Shown in pieces: positions 54,262 to 63,001 of a stretch of 64,000 nt of DNA; within the stretch, counting starts at the first letter, position 1, and the number at the start of each line of letters is the position of its first letter. The stretch is taken from assembly GCA_965216885.1 (NCBI GenBank), contig OZ244209.1:2852001-2916000 (forward strand). Direction: 5' to 3'. The notes beneath the pieces were generated by a model, which worked only from the letters and a program-made list of their open reading frames with translations, made no database searches and was not told the DNA's origin. The stretch comes from CAYNJG01 sp965216885. GTDB taxonomy: Bacteria > Planctomycetota > Planctomycetia > Pirellulales > Pirellulaceae. A program made the position numbers and the translations under genes.

Positions 54262-55344
54262 CTATTTTTTCTTGCGCGCTTTCAGCACCGGGTCGCTCTT
54301 CAGCGGCAATTCAATTGCCTTGCCCGTTTCCGCAGCCTTGTAGACGGCCAGAATGATCTCCACGCTGCGGCGGCCTTCTGGACCATCAATTGCAGGCGGC
54401 TTCCCTGTTTTGATCGCCTTGATGACGTCTTTGAACTGTTCGGTATGACCATGGTGGCCAATCGCCGTGGGGTCAGCTGCGCCGCCGCCGGTTTTCGTCT
54501 TGCCGGCCATCGATTCGACCAGCGCCTTGTCGGCCTTGGTCATTTTCGCAAAATCCCACACCTTGATATCTTCCTCTTCAAGCACTGCCGAGCCAGCCGA
54601 GCCATAAAGCTCGATCTTCTTCAGGTACCCGGGATACGCTGCCGTCGAAGCTTCCAGTGTTCCCAGTGCACCATTGGCGAACTTCAACGTTGCGACGGCC
54701 ACATCCTCCACGTCGATGCGTTTGTGCGCAAGGGTTGCCGTGTGTGCCGTGATAGATTCAACGTCTCCCATCAGCCACGCCAGCAAGTCGACGCTGTGAA
54801 TCGCCTGGTTCATCAGGGCTCCACCGCCATCAAGCTCCCACGTGCCACGCCAGGCACCGCTATCGTAGTATTCCTGTGTGCGAAACCATTTGACGTAAGC
54901 ATCCGCCATCGCGAGCTTGCCGAACTTGTTCTTGTCGACGGCCTTCTTCATGAGCCGGGATGACTCATGAAATCGCGATGGAAAGATGGCCGAGCAGACG
55001 ACGCCGTTCTTTTCGCACGCTTCAATGATCTTGTCGCAACGCTTGAGCGTGATCTCCAGCGGCTTTTCGATAATGACGTGCTTCCCGGCATTCGCCGCAG
55101 CAACCGCCGGCTCCATGTGAGCCCCGCTAGGAGTACAAATCGTAACGATGTCGACCTTTGGATCCTTGAGCATATCCTTCAGGGACTCGTAGGGAGTGCA
55201 GTCGTTGGCCTCGGCAAAACGATGGGCTGATTTTGGAAATGCATCAAAGCAGGCGGCCACATTGGCACCTCGGATGTCGCCGATCGCCTTGGAGTGAAAG
55301 TTGGCAATCATGCCGCAACCGACAATTCCGAATCCGTAAGCCAT
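54262..55344 (-). CDS. Gfo/Idh/MocA family oxidoreductase (cytoplasmic)
   Basis: This 360-residue NAD(P)-dependent oxidoreductase has the Rossmann motif GIVGCGMIANFHS at the N-terminus and the EKP lysine in VIIEKPLEI (about 94-96). The segment AWRGTWELDGGGALMNQAIH, with the HSVDLL motif, is typical of the family. There is no signal peptide, unlike the member at 35693-36991. GGGAG lies six bases before the ATG at 55344; a longer frame is less likely. Substrate unknown, probably a sugar or inositol derivative. Confidence 0.9.
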   Translation of the reverse strand: MAYGFGIVGCGMIANFHSKAIGDIRGANVAACFDAFPKSAHRFAEANDCTPYESLKDMLKDPKVDIVTICTPSGAHMEPAVAAANAGKHVIIEKPLEITLKRCDKIIEACEKNGVVCSAIFPSRFHESSRLMKKAVDKNKFGKLAMADAYVKWFRTQEYYDSGAWRGTWELDGGGALMNQAIHSVDLLAWLMGDVESITAHTATLAHKRIDVEDVAVATLKFANGALGTLEASTAAYPGYLKKIELYGSAGSAVLEEEDIKVWDFAKMTKADKALVESMAGKTKTGGGAADPTAIGHHGHTEQFKDVIKAIKTGKPPAIDGPEGRRSVEIILAVYKAAETGKAIELPLKSDPVLKARKKK

Positions 55345-55420
55345 CGAAAGCTCCCGCAAGATATGGTTTCTGTTCGTTTGTTTTCAGAACGGCCGATTAT
55401 AGCCACTTTTCAGATGCGTC

Positions 55421-56542
55421 CTACGGCTGACGTATCGCCGCCCACAACTGAATGACGCCCAGCCCGTTAACCAACATATGCACGACAATGCACGGCAAAA
55501 TGCGGCCGGTACGCTGATAGAGGTAGCCCAGCCCCATGGCAAGGAAGAAGAGCGGAATCCAGTCCGGTCCGTGTCCCAGATGCGCTAGCGCAAAGAGACT
55601 GGAAGTAACCAGAATCGGAATCCAGAGAATGGGGCGTTCGTCAGAACTCTCCGCGTCTGCTGAATCCGTGGCCTCAGCGCCGGTTGCGGCTCCCGCATTG
55701 GCCGTTGCGCTACTCTCTTTGGCAGCCGCATGAACCGATGCGCGATAGGGATTCGAGCTGTCATCGCCCGAATCAACTGCCGCCTCCGTATCGGTGAATG
55801 GGCCGATGTCACTTTCGTGCGTCAATAAGCTCGACGCACTTTCGCCGCCCACCAGCACCGCATCCGAATCCGCCCTGGATCCAATCCCCAACTTCACGCG
55901 TTGCATGGTGGTCTGCAGCTTTTCCAGCCAGCCCTGCAGGAATAGCCGAAAAAACGACTCTTCAAACAAAGGAGCCGCAATCACCGCCGCATACGCTGCG
56001 ACCGGCAGGAAGGAGACGTCCTTCGACGCCTTCAGCATTTCAATCAATGGATGACGCGTCGGAATCCAACGCGTAAGCACCAGCTGCATCAGCACGACGG
56101 GCACGACCAGCATCATAAACCAGCGAAATCCAAGCTCAACATCCTTCCCGAAATGAATCGAGCTGAGCCCTTCCAGCCGTTCATATCGCAGCCAGAGCCA
56201 AAGGAAACTGAGCCCCGTCGACATGAGCGTCGCCGTGCCGAATGCCAGAAACACCCGGGCTCGATCGCCAGGCAGCAATTCATCGAATTCGGCCGTCGGC
56301 TCGATTCCCATCAGACTGCGTGCCCACGTAACACCAATCCCCGAGACGACGCCCACCAACACCACGATCACGGCAAGATCGAGTAGCCCCCAAGGAACGT
56401 TGTCCCGACGACGCCATGGCAGCAACGGCTTTCCGGCTGCAATGCGACGCAAGCCATCCAGCCAACCGAGGAAACAGCCCACCGGCAAGGTCAGCAACAC
56501 AAGCATCAGCAGAACCTCGGGCACCCCAACCACGTCAGTCAC
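55421..56542 (-). CDS. CPBP family intramembrane glutamic protease
   Basis: This 373-residue membrane protein has about eight hydrophobic segments and the CPBP (CAAX protease/Abi) motifs EESFFR (motif 1), FALAHLGHG (motif 2) and HMLVNGLG (motif 3). Between motifs 1 and 2 there is an extra segment of roughly 100 residues, rich in Ser, Ala, Asp and Glu, which is unusual. The start is a GTG at 56542, overlapping the end of pgsA by 8 bp. Bacterial CPBP proteases process prenylated or other membrane peptides; no such substrate is known here. Confidence 0.87.
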   Translation of the reverse strand: MTDVVGVPEVLLMLVLLTLPVGCFLGWLDGLRRIAAGKPLLPWRRRDNVPWGLLDLAVIVVLVGVVSGIGVTWARSLMGIEPTAEFDELLPGDRARVFLAFGTATLMSTGLSFLWLWLRYERLEGLSSIHFGKDVELGFRWFMMLVVPVVLMQLVLTRWIPTRHPLIEMLKASKDVSFLPVAAYAAVIAAPLFEESFFRLFLQGWLEKLQTTMQRVKLGIGSRADSDAVLVGGESASSLLTHESDIGPFTDTEAAVDSGDDSSNPYRASVHAAAKESSATANAGAATGAEATDSADAESSDERPILWIPILVTSSLFALAHLGHGPDWIPLFFLAMGLGYLYQRTGRILPCIVVHMLVNGLGVIQLWAAIRQP

Positions 56543-57107
56543 TCTGACCAGGTTGAAGAAGTCGAATCGCCTGAATCACATAGCCCGCGCCCGACCAGAT
56601 CGTCGACAACACGGCCAACCACGCAGACGCCAACAACGTCACCGAAAGCCAGTCGGCAACCGTATCCCCCTGGGAAAGCGCCAGCAGACTGGCAACCGCG
56701 GCGACGCACTGGAACACCATTTTTAGCTTGCCGGCCATCTTTGCAGAGAAGTCGACACCCTCGCCCTCAAGGAAACTGCGAATCACCGTCACCATCAGCT
56801 CGCGAGCCACGACAACGACCGCCATCCACGCGGCGATGCCCGATGCGGGGTGCTCCGCAGCGAGGTAAATGAAGACACCGCAGATCAGGAACTTGTCGAC
56901 GAATGGATCCAGAATCCGCCCCAGCTTGGTGACCAGGTTGTATTTTCTGGCGATGTAACCATCCAGCCAATCGGTGCCCGCCGCGATCAGAAACACGACC
57001 AGAGCCGGCATGTACATCCCAAACGGAATGAGCACAAAGACAACGATGCTCAGGAACAGGCGTGCCAACGTAATCTGGTTGGGAAGGTTCAGCATCGTCG
57101 CCGCCAT
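56535..57107 (-). CDS. pgsA: CDP-diacylglycerol--glycerol-3-phosphate 3-phosphatidyltransferase
   Basis: This 190-residue membrane enzyme makes phosphatidylglycerol phosphate, the committed step to phosphatidylglycerol and cardiolipin. The CDP-alcohol phosphatidyltransferase motif D-x2-DG-x2-AR-x8-G-x3-D-x3-D is complete, from Asp46 to Asp71 (TDWLDGYIARKYN, then RILDPFVDK). Four to five membrane helices match the family. It sits 6 bp after rimO and overlaps the CPBP protease gene, so the three are in one operon. Confidence 0.93.
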   Translation of the reverse strand: MAATMLNLPNQITLARLFLSIVVFVLIPFGMYMPALVVFLIAAGTDWLDGYIARKYNLVTKLGRILDPFVDKFLICGVFIYLAAEHPASGIAAWMAVVVVARELMVTVIRSFLEGEGVDFSAKMAGKLKMVFQCVAAVASLLALSQGDTVADWLSVTLLASAWLAVLSTIWSGAGYVIQAIRLLQPGQSD

Positions 57108-57113
57108 AGTTCG

Positions 57114-58493
57114 CTATCGCCCCGGTCCAACGGCTGCCGCAATCAGGTCATAACCTTCCGACGCCACCATTTCGCACGGCACAATCTGCCCCGCGGCATG
57201 CGATTCGTCGCCCGTCACGTAAACAATGCCGTCCACGTCCGGAGCATCCGCCAACGTTCGACCGACAAACACGTTCGGTTGGCCGTCGACGGGAATATCC
57301 AGAATGATCTCCTGCGTCGAGCCAATTTGTTGCTCGTTCCACTCGAACGCGACACGCTGCTGCACCTCCATCAGGCGCCCGCGGCGTTCCTCTTTTACGG
57401 CATCGTCAACCTGGTTCGGCAAACTCACCGCAGGCGTGCCTGGTTCGATCGAGTAAGTGAACACGCCCAGTCGTTCGAAACGCTGCTCTTCGACAAAGCC
57501 CACCAGCTCTTCGAATTGCTCATCGGTCTCGCCGGGGAAGCCCGTAATCATGGTCGTTCGCATCGTCAGACCGGGAATGTGCGTACGAAGTTTGCCGATC
57601 AGGTCCTCTGTCTGTGCACGCGTCACTCGACGTGCCATTCGCTTCAGCATGGTGTCGTTGATGTGCTGAAGCGGCATGTCAATGTACGGCACAATGCGTT
57701 TCGCGTTTCCGATCGTCTTCGCCAACCGATCATCAATGTACATCGGATAGAAGTACATCAGACGAATCCAGTCCAGCCCCTCGACCTCATCCAGCTGCTC
57801 GAGCAGATCCGCCAATCGTGGCTCGCCGTAGTTATCGAGCCCATAATAAGTCGTATCCTGCGCGACGACGATCAATTCCCGCACGCCGTCGGCAGCCAGT
57901 TGCTTCGCTTCCGTGATCACTTCCTCCATCGGCTTGGAAGCGTGCTTGCCTCGCATGCCGGGAATCGCACAGAAGGTACACAGTCGATCGCAGCCCTCGG
58001 AAATCTTCAGGTACGCGAAGTGTCGAGGTGTAATGCGGAACCGGTTTTGATCGGACAGCGCCAAGGACGGGGCAGGGCGGAAGACCGTTCGCTGCTCGTC
58101 CAGATTACCAATCAGACGATCGGCAACCCGAGTAATCTCCTCGCGGCCAAACACGCCCACCAAATGGTCCACTTCCGGGCACTCATCCAGCAACGCCTCT
58201 TTCTGACGTTCGGCAAGGCAGCCGGAAACGATGACGCCACGCGTGCGTCCCGCCTGCTTCAGCTCGACCATCTCCTTGATGGCGGCAAACGATTCGGTCC
58301 GGGCTGCTTCAATAAAGCCGCACGTGTTCACGACAACAAAGTCCGCTCCGTCCGGATCGTCGACCAGTTGATATCCATCGATCTGAAGCAAACCGAGCAT
58401 CCGCTCGCTGTCGACCGTGTTCTTGGGACATCCCAGGCTAACGAAGGCGTACGTGCCCTTGGACTGGGTTTCTTGTTCGAGAGTGGTAGACAA
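57114..58493 (-). CDS. rimO: Ribosomal protein S12 methylthiotransferase
   Basis: This 459-residue radical SAM enzyme adds a methylthio group to an aspartate of ribosomal protein S12. The N-terminal domain carries the auxiliary-cluster cysteines (SLGCPKN, NTCGF, VSGCLAERQ). The radical SAM core has GCDRLCTFC, and the C-terminal TRAM domain holds the DAPDVDGIVYV segment that distinguishes RimO from MiaB. The start is a TTG at 58493 with AGGCGA upstream. It is followed after 6 bp by pgsA, a common neighbour. Confidence 0.94.
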   Translation of the reverse strand: MSTTLEQETQSKGTYAFVSLGCPKNTVDSERMLGLLQIDGYQLVDDPDGADFVVVNTCGFIEAARTESFAAIKEMVELKQAGRTRGVIVSGCLAERQKEALLDECPEVDHLVGVFGREEITRVADRLIGNLDEQRTVFRPAPSLALSDQNRFRITPRHFAYLKISEGCDRLCTFCAIPGMRGKHASKPMEEVITEAKQLAADGVRELIVVAQDTTYYGLDNYGEPRLADLLEQLDEVEGLDWIRLMYFYPMYIDDRLAKTIGNAKRIVPYIDMPLQHINDTMLKRMARRVTRAQTEDLIGKLRTHIPGLTMRTTMITGFPGETDEQFEELVGFVEEQRFERLGVFTYSIEPGTPAVSLPNQVDDAVKEERRGRLMEVQQRVAFEWNEQQIGSTQEIILDIPVDGQPNVFVGRTLADAPDVDGIVYVTGDESHAAGQIVPCEMVASEGYDLIAAAVGPGR

Positions 58494-58568
58494 GTTGATC
58501 GCCTATGGAGAACGACGGGCCAAAACAATACCCGCAAGCATACCAATTTGGGCGTTTACCGAGAACCG

Positions 58569-59354
58569 TCACGCGGCGGAACTAACACCCAACGGCCGGC
58601 ATTCCCGAAAAAACGAGAGCAGATCCGTTAACCGGAACGGCTGTGCGAGTACCACGACGTTCCGTTCGGCCAGCCAGGCCGCCTCCGCTTGCCTGGGCCA
58701 CGAAAGGAGCGAAATCACGCGAGCATCCGGATGTCGCCGACGTATTTCCGTTAATTCGCTCGAACGTCGCTCCGGTTGTTCGGCCGCCTCCCAAAGCACG
58801 ACGTTCACGCCCATGGAAGCGACACCGTCGCCAAATCCCAGTTCGACCGACTTCGCATCCGTCGGCGAAATTGCCTCACGCAGCGAGGTGCGATAGCTCT
58901 TCGACTGGGCATAGATCGCGACGAAGTGGTCCTCACGAATTGCCTCAGCTGCTATTGCACTCGCCGCAGGAGCCGACAGACCGGCCTGAATATCAGACTC
59001 GCCGCCGGCCAACGTATATAGCCGAGCTAACGTGGCGGGGTGAGGCACCTCATGCGCGTACGCCACGGGAATCTCGCCAAAGTCGCCGCCAGTGCGTTTC
59101 AATCCACTACACCACTCGCCCAGCAACCACAGGAATTGAGAGTTCGTCCAGCGTCCCGCCAGTTCCGTTGCTGCTTGTCCCGAAAGCTGTCCGGGACGCG
59201 GTTGCGCGAAAACCACCAGTTCGCTATCAATGCGCAGTTGCTCGTCCAGCGTCGGCACGAATCGCAGTTCAGCCTGCCGGCCGATCGATTCGCAGATTCG
59301 AGCGAACTCCGGTTGGCGATTGTCGCCGATCCATAAAACACGTCGCTCGACCAT
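58569..59354 (-). CDS. Uncharacterised protein with receiver-like segments
   Basis: I do not recognise this 261-residue protein. It has no signal peptide or membrane helix. A part near the C-terminus (VNVVLWEAAEQ, ARVISLLSWPRQAEAAWL, VVVLAQPFRLTDLLSFF) resembles the strand-helix order of a receiver domain, including a K/R-x-Pro-like end, but no phospho-acceptor Asp with typical surroundings is seen. It could be a pseudo-receiver. ATG at 59354 is the best start; a longer frame overlaps the preceding gene's tail region. It lies between the Lgt-like gene (63 bp) and rimO (75 bp) on the same strand. Confidence 0.5.
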   Translation of the reverse strand: MVERRVLWIGDNRQPEFARICESIGRQAELRFVPTLDEQLRIDSELVVFAQPRPGQLSGQAATELAGRWTNSQFLWLLGEWCSGLKRTGGDFGEIPVAYAHEVPHPATLARLYTLAGGESDIQAGLSAPAASAIAAEAIREDHFVAIYAQSKSYRTSLREAISPTDAKSVELGFGDGVASMGVNVVLWEAAEQPERRSSELTEIRRRHPDARVISLLSWPRQAEAAWLAERNVVVLAQPFRLTDLLSFFRECRPLGVSSAA

Positions 59355-59417
59355 GATGCATCCATGTAGCTGAGAGAGGCCCGGCAATCCTGCCCGTACC
59401 AAACCCAAATTCTAGCT

Positions 59418-60140
59418 TCATTTGGCCGTTGGGTTAAAGGCGACTTGCGACTTCGCCACCATATCGCGCCGCCAAAGCCAGACAAAAACCGGAATCAGGA
59501 CGATTACTGCACCCTGGTACGCGGTCAGACCATACCAGTCCCTTGCCTCTGGGCGAATGAATTCGCTGAAAAATCGGTACACCAGATAGCAGATGATATA
59601 CAGCTTGATCAGCTGGCCGGGGAACATGCGGGCCTGCAACAACATCAGCAGGATGCCGGCCATCGTGGCGTGAAAAGCAAACTCGTAAAGCTGCGTTGGA
59701 TGCCGCGCCACATGCGTGGGATCCGCGAGCGGAAAAACGACTCCCCACGGCAGCGAGGTTGGCGTGCCGTAACAACATTGCCCAAAGAAGCACCCCAGCC
59801 GCCCAACCGCCACGCCGACCGCGACCGGGACGGCAAACGTATCGCCGGTCTTGACCGTGACTCGCAAACACCACTTGGCGTATTCCACACCGAAGTAGCC
59901 ACCCACGATGCCGCACAGGATCGTCTTGCCGTGCGCAAACCAGACGGTTCCAGCCCGCAAGCCTTCCCAGTCACTAAGGGCAAACGGCAGCTTCGCGCCG
60001 ATCATGGCCCCCACGAAGGCGCCAACGCCAATCCCCAGTTTCGTTCCGGTCGGCAAGTCCAGACGCTGCTGAAATCGCCGCAGCAACACCGAACAGCAGA
60101 TCATCGATGCGACCATAATGACGGTATACGTAACGTTCAT
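59418..60140 (-). CDS. Lgt-like membrane protein lacking the conserved active-site Glu
   Basis: This 240-residue protein has six to seven hydrophobic segments and the Lgt (prolipoprotein diacylglyceryl transferase) motifs GRLGCFF (113-119) and HPTQLYE (147-153), with a possible third in FFSEFIRPE. Lgt moves diacylglycerol from phosphatidylglycerol to a lipoprotein cysteine. The Arg of GRLG, equal to Arg143 in E. coli, is present (Arg114). At the position equal to Glu151 there is Cys122 (GQCCYG instead of NGELWG), and the HGGL motif is changed to HGKTI. It therefore may be a different phospholipid-derived transferase. Its ATG overlaps the radical SAM stop codon (ATGA). Confidence 0.75.
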   Translation of the reverse strand: MNVTYTVIMVASMICCSVLLRRFQQRLDLPTGTKLGIGVGAFVGAMIGAKLPFALSDWEGLRAGTVWFAHGKTILCGIVGGYFGVEYAKWCLRVTVKTGDTFAVPVAVGVAVGRLGCFFGQCCYGTPTSLPWGVVFPLADPTHVARHPTQLYEFAFHATMAGILLMLLQARMFPGQLIKLYIICYLVYRFFSEFIRPEARDWYGLTAYQGAVIVLIPVFVWLWRRDMVAKSQVAFNPTAK

Positions 60141-61663
60141 TGCTGCCCGCTCGCCGCCGTGTCGTCGCTCCGTGGAGCTTCCCAATTGAGCTCGGGCATT
60201 GCCACGTGCCCCTCGCGATACAGCACGTTGTAGGCGCAAAACGGAATCACGTGCCCGGAAGGCAGCACATTGTGCGTGCAGCACTTCATGACCCGCCGCA
60301 CGTCAAAGTTGTAGACATCCAAAAACGAAGTGATCGTAATTCGAAAAACGTCCTCGGCCCCCAGCTCCTGCGAGATCGCTCGCGAGAAGAATTCCGACGC
60401 CACCGGATCATTCACAATCGAACTGGCGGTCTCCGCCAACGCACGGTCGCCGAAGCTGGCCGCCAGCTGAATGAGCTCGGCACCGCCGCCCGAACAATCG
60501 CCGCCAGCACAGCAGCCCTGCCGCCCGAGGTACGTTTCGATCAGATCCCGCACGCCACGGCGATTGAAAGAAATCCCGTTGGCCAACAGATCGTAATTTT
60601 GGCGGGCGTCGAAGAACTTCGTTAGCGGAACCGTCGCGGTCTCGCTGCGATACGCGTAAGCCAGACTGTGACAATTCGGATGCGCGCAGGGCAACGGCAT
60701 GAAGTCCGACTCCCCAAACACGGAGGAAGACTTCGCAATCGCCTGAATCACGTCGGGAAACGTGATGCGTTGCTCGAGCTGTTCCGGCAAGACGTGCCGC
60801 CCCGAATACGTTGCCGGCTGAAAACTGAGCCCCGTGACATGGCGACGCCCAAGCCCGAATTCCACCAGCGGTGCGATCTCCGCGTCGTTCACGCCGCCCT
60901 GCAACGTCGATACCAGCGTCACGTGAATATCGTGTTCCGCCAGTCGATCGAGCGCACGCAGCTTCTGTTCGAGCAGCGGCTCGCCACGCAGTGCGACGAA
61001 GACATCGTCGTTAAGCCCGTCCATCTGAAAGTAGACTTCAACGCGGTCGCGATGACGGGCCACCAACTCCAACAGCTCGCGATCGTTGGCGAAGCGAATG
61101 CCGTTGGTATTGATCATGATGTAGTCGATCGGTTGCGTGATCGCATACTCCAGAATCTCGCGAAACTGCGGATGGATCGTCGGCTCGCCACCGGACAGCT
61201 GCAAGACCTCCGGCCGCCCCTCCACTTCAACCAGCCGGTCGATCGCTCGTCGACAGTACTCAAGACTCGTATGCTCGCCACCGGGACCACTCGAGGCATA
61301 ACACATTGGGCAGGACAGATTGCACGACGAAGTCAGCTCGACCAGTCCGATACACGTATGCTGCTCGTGTTCGGTGCAAAGCCCACAGTCCAGCGGACAC
61401 CCCTTTTCCGCCTCGACACCCACTTCACGCGGAAGCTTGGCGGGCACCGAATACTCCATCTGATCGTAGTAGTCGACGTCGCTACAGACGAAGTCTTCGC
61501 GGACACCGTGGTCCGGGCACGTCTTACGAAAGTAAACGCGTTTTCCACGGACGATGATTTTCGCCGGCACGACCGTGAGGCAGTCAGGACATAGGCTCTG
61601 CGTCGTCCCCAGAAACGTGTAGTCCCGCAAGGGCAGGGCCGAGGGCCCGGATGTCGATGTCAT
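60137..61663 (-). CDS. Radical SAM protein, Tes/MJ0619-like (tetraether or membrane-spanning lipid synthase family candidate)
   Basis: This 508-residue protein has, in order: four cysteines at 25, 28, 49 and 60 (LCPDC, KTCPDHG, FVC) that could form a rubredoxin-like iron site; CPLDCGLC (89-96) with Cys104; the radical SAM motif CNLSCPMC (Cys114, 118, 121); SGGEPT (158-162); and more cysteines near 395-402 and in MKCCTHN. This order matches what I know of tetraether synthase Tes (MJ0619), which joins lipid tails through C-C bonds. The ATG at 61663 overlaps the stop of the upstream gene, and its stop overlaps the Lgt-like start. A related radical SAM function cannot be excluded. Confidence 0.7.
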   Translation of the reverse strand: MTSTSGPSALPLRDYTFLGTTQSLCPDCLTVVPAKIIVRGKRVYFRKTCPDHGVREDFVCSDVDYYDQMEYSVPAKLPREVGVEAEKGCPLDCGLCTEHEQHTCIGLVELTSSCNLSCPMCYASSGPGGEHTSLEYCRRAIDRLVEVEGRPEVLQLSGGEPTIHPQFREILEYAITQPIDYIMINTNGIRFANDRELLELVARHRDRVEVYFQMDGLNDDVFVALRGEPLLEQKLRALDRLAEHDIHVTLVSTLQGGVNDAEIAPLVEFGLGRRHVTGLSFQPATYSGRHVLPEQLEQRITFPDVIQAIAKSSSVFGESDFMPLPCAHPNCHSLAYAYRSETATVPLTKFFDARQNYDLLANGISFNRRGVRDLIETYLGRQGCCAGGDCSGGGAELIQLAASFGDRALAETASSIVNDPVASEFFSRAISQELGAEDVFRITITSFLDVYNFDVRRVMKCCTHNVLPSGHVIPFCAYNVLYREGHVAMPELNWEAPRSDDTAASGQQ

Positions 61664-62196
61664 CGCGTTTTCCTTCGCGGCCACAATGTCCAGTAAACGA
61701 ATCCCGCACACCCAAAGAAGCCAAGACAACTCAGCAGAATCAGCAACATGAAGAATCCATCGCCGTCCCAGCCGCCTTGCATGGGAACCGCGACCATCAA
61801 GCTCGCCGTGCAAGTGCCGAAGAAAGCAATGCCTCCTGCAATGCCGCACACGATCACCACGCCCACCGAAGCGAGAAATGAAAGCAACCGGTCTGTAAGT
61901 GAGGCTTCCACTCCGGATCGGGCTTTTCGAACCGTATTGCCCACGGCCCGTGCATACGCCGGAACTGCCAGCAACAGGCAACCAACGCCAAGCCCAACGT
62001 CAAAGAAGAAGGCCGCCACGATGATGGCCAACAACAGCAGGCCCAACGGCACCGACAACTTCGCTGGCATGCGTTCGACGACCGTCGCCATGATGGGAGC
62101 TGCGTATGGATTCTCATCAGCTCGAGAATCCGTGCCCCCGGCATGCGACTCCGCGTCGTCGGAATCCGTCGGTCGCTGCGACCCGGAATCATTCAC
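61660..62196 (-). CDS. Small membrane protein with NPYAAP motif
   Basis: This 178-residue protein begins with a disordered acidic segment ending in ENPYAAP, a motif common at the start of planctomycete membrane proteins, and then has about four hydrophobic segments (48-67, 70-85, 108-133, 148-168). No enzymatic motif is seen. The start is GTG at 62196. Its stop overlaps the start of the radical SAM gene (ATGA), so it is probably made with that enzyme and the Lgt-like protein, perhaps as a membrane partner. This role is inferred from gene order only. Confidence 0.6.
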   Translation of the reverse strand: MNDSGSQRPTDSDDAESHAGGTDSRADENPYAAPIMATVVERMPAKLSVPLGLLLLAIIVAAFFFDVGLGVGCLLLAVPAYARAVGNTVRKARSGVEASLTDRLLSFLASVGVVIVCGIAGGIAFFGTCTASLMVAVPMQGGWDGDGFFMLLILLSCLGFFGCAGFVYWTLWPRRKTR

Positions 62197-62227
62197 TCGG
62201 CCAGCCCCCTAACCAAATTCTCGCTTG

Positions 62228-62932
62228 CTACATATCCACCAGCCGCGACTCGACGGCGTCAAAGACGGCCTTGGCCTCGTCGGCAGTTTCCGCCAGTTCG
62301 AGCTCGGGCACAAACTGGTCATCCTGAAACATGCGAGTCAGCCTTGCCAGAGTGCGCAAGTGTCCCCGATCATCCGTTGAACATATCAGAAGAAAGACGC
62401 GCGTCAGCCCGCGTCCGCCACCGAACGGAATCCCCTGACGACTCACGCCCAATGCAAGAATTGGCTCACCCAAAATATTCGACAGCGGCCGGCGAGGGTG
62501 CATCAGGGCAACGCCATTCGCCATTGCTGTGGACTGCAGTTCCTCGCGAGACCAAATCGCTTCCTTCATGCGGTCCGCATCCCAGAGCATGCCCGTGCGT
62601 TCCGCGAGTCCCACCATCTCTTCAATGACAGAACGTTTGGTCCGCGCATTGAGCGGTACGGCCACGGAATCGACCGACAGCATCTGCGTAAACGGCGTCG
62701 ACTCCGCACTGGCAGGTTCTTCGTGCGTGGACTCGATCCGCTGCAGCTCCCGATGCTCCAGCAGCCCCATGCGTTCCTCCATCCAGTGATGGATTTCCGC
62801 AAAGGCAAAAACCCATTTGCCTTGCACCTTCCGGCCGGGAACCTTCCCGCGCGACGCAAGTTTCTCCACTTGCTGCGGAGTGATGTGCAGATACACCGCC
62901 AAACTCGCTACATCGAAATCTTCGTGGCTCAT
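62228..62932 (-). CDS. PTS IIA domain protein with N-terminal excisionase-type HTH
   Basis: This 234-residue protein joins an excisionase/MerR-like helix-turn-helix (about 6-55, with VEKLASRGKVPGRKVQGKW) to a PtsN-type IIA domain (about 85-230). The phosphorylated histidine is His145 in GVALMHPRRP, in the typical ELQSTAMANGVALMHP setting. PtsN-like proteins regulate nitrogen, potassium or carbon responses through phosphorylation; the DNA-binding part suggests a direct phosphorylation-sensitive regulator. The HTH may instead be a protein or ligand binder. It lies between dapA and the lipid-type trio, 31 bp before the latter. Confidence 0.85.
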   Translation of the reverse strand: MSHEDFDVASLAVYLHITPQQVEKLASRGKVPGRKVQGKWVFAFAEIHHWMEERMGLLEHRELQRIESTHEEPASAESTPFTQMLSVDSVAVPLNARTKRSVIEEMVGLAERTGMLWDADRMKEAIWSREELQSTAMANGVALMHPRRPLSNILGEPILALGVSRQGIPFGGGRGLTRVFLLICSTDDRGHLRTLARLTRMFQDDQFVPELELAETADEAKAVFDAVESRLVDM

Positions 62933-63001
62933 TGGTGGTGGACCTTCGCAATGCGGCGTTCACACGTTGGACGTCAACGTCGCGATCGTGCGAGACGGCA
63001 A

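Noticed and set aside
56850..58631. A 593-residue plus-strand open frame
   Set aside because: It is antisense to pgsA and rimO, both with unambiguous motifs, and has no recognisable domain.
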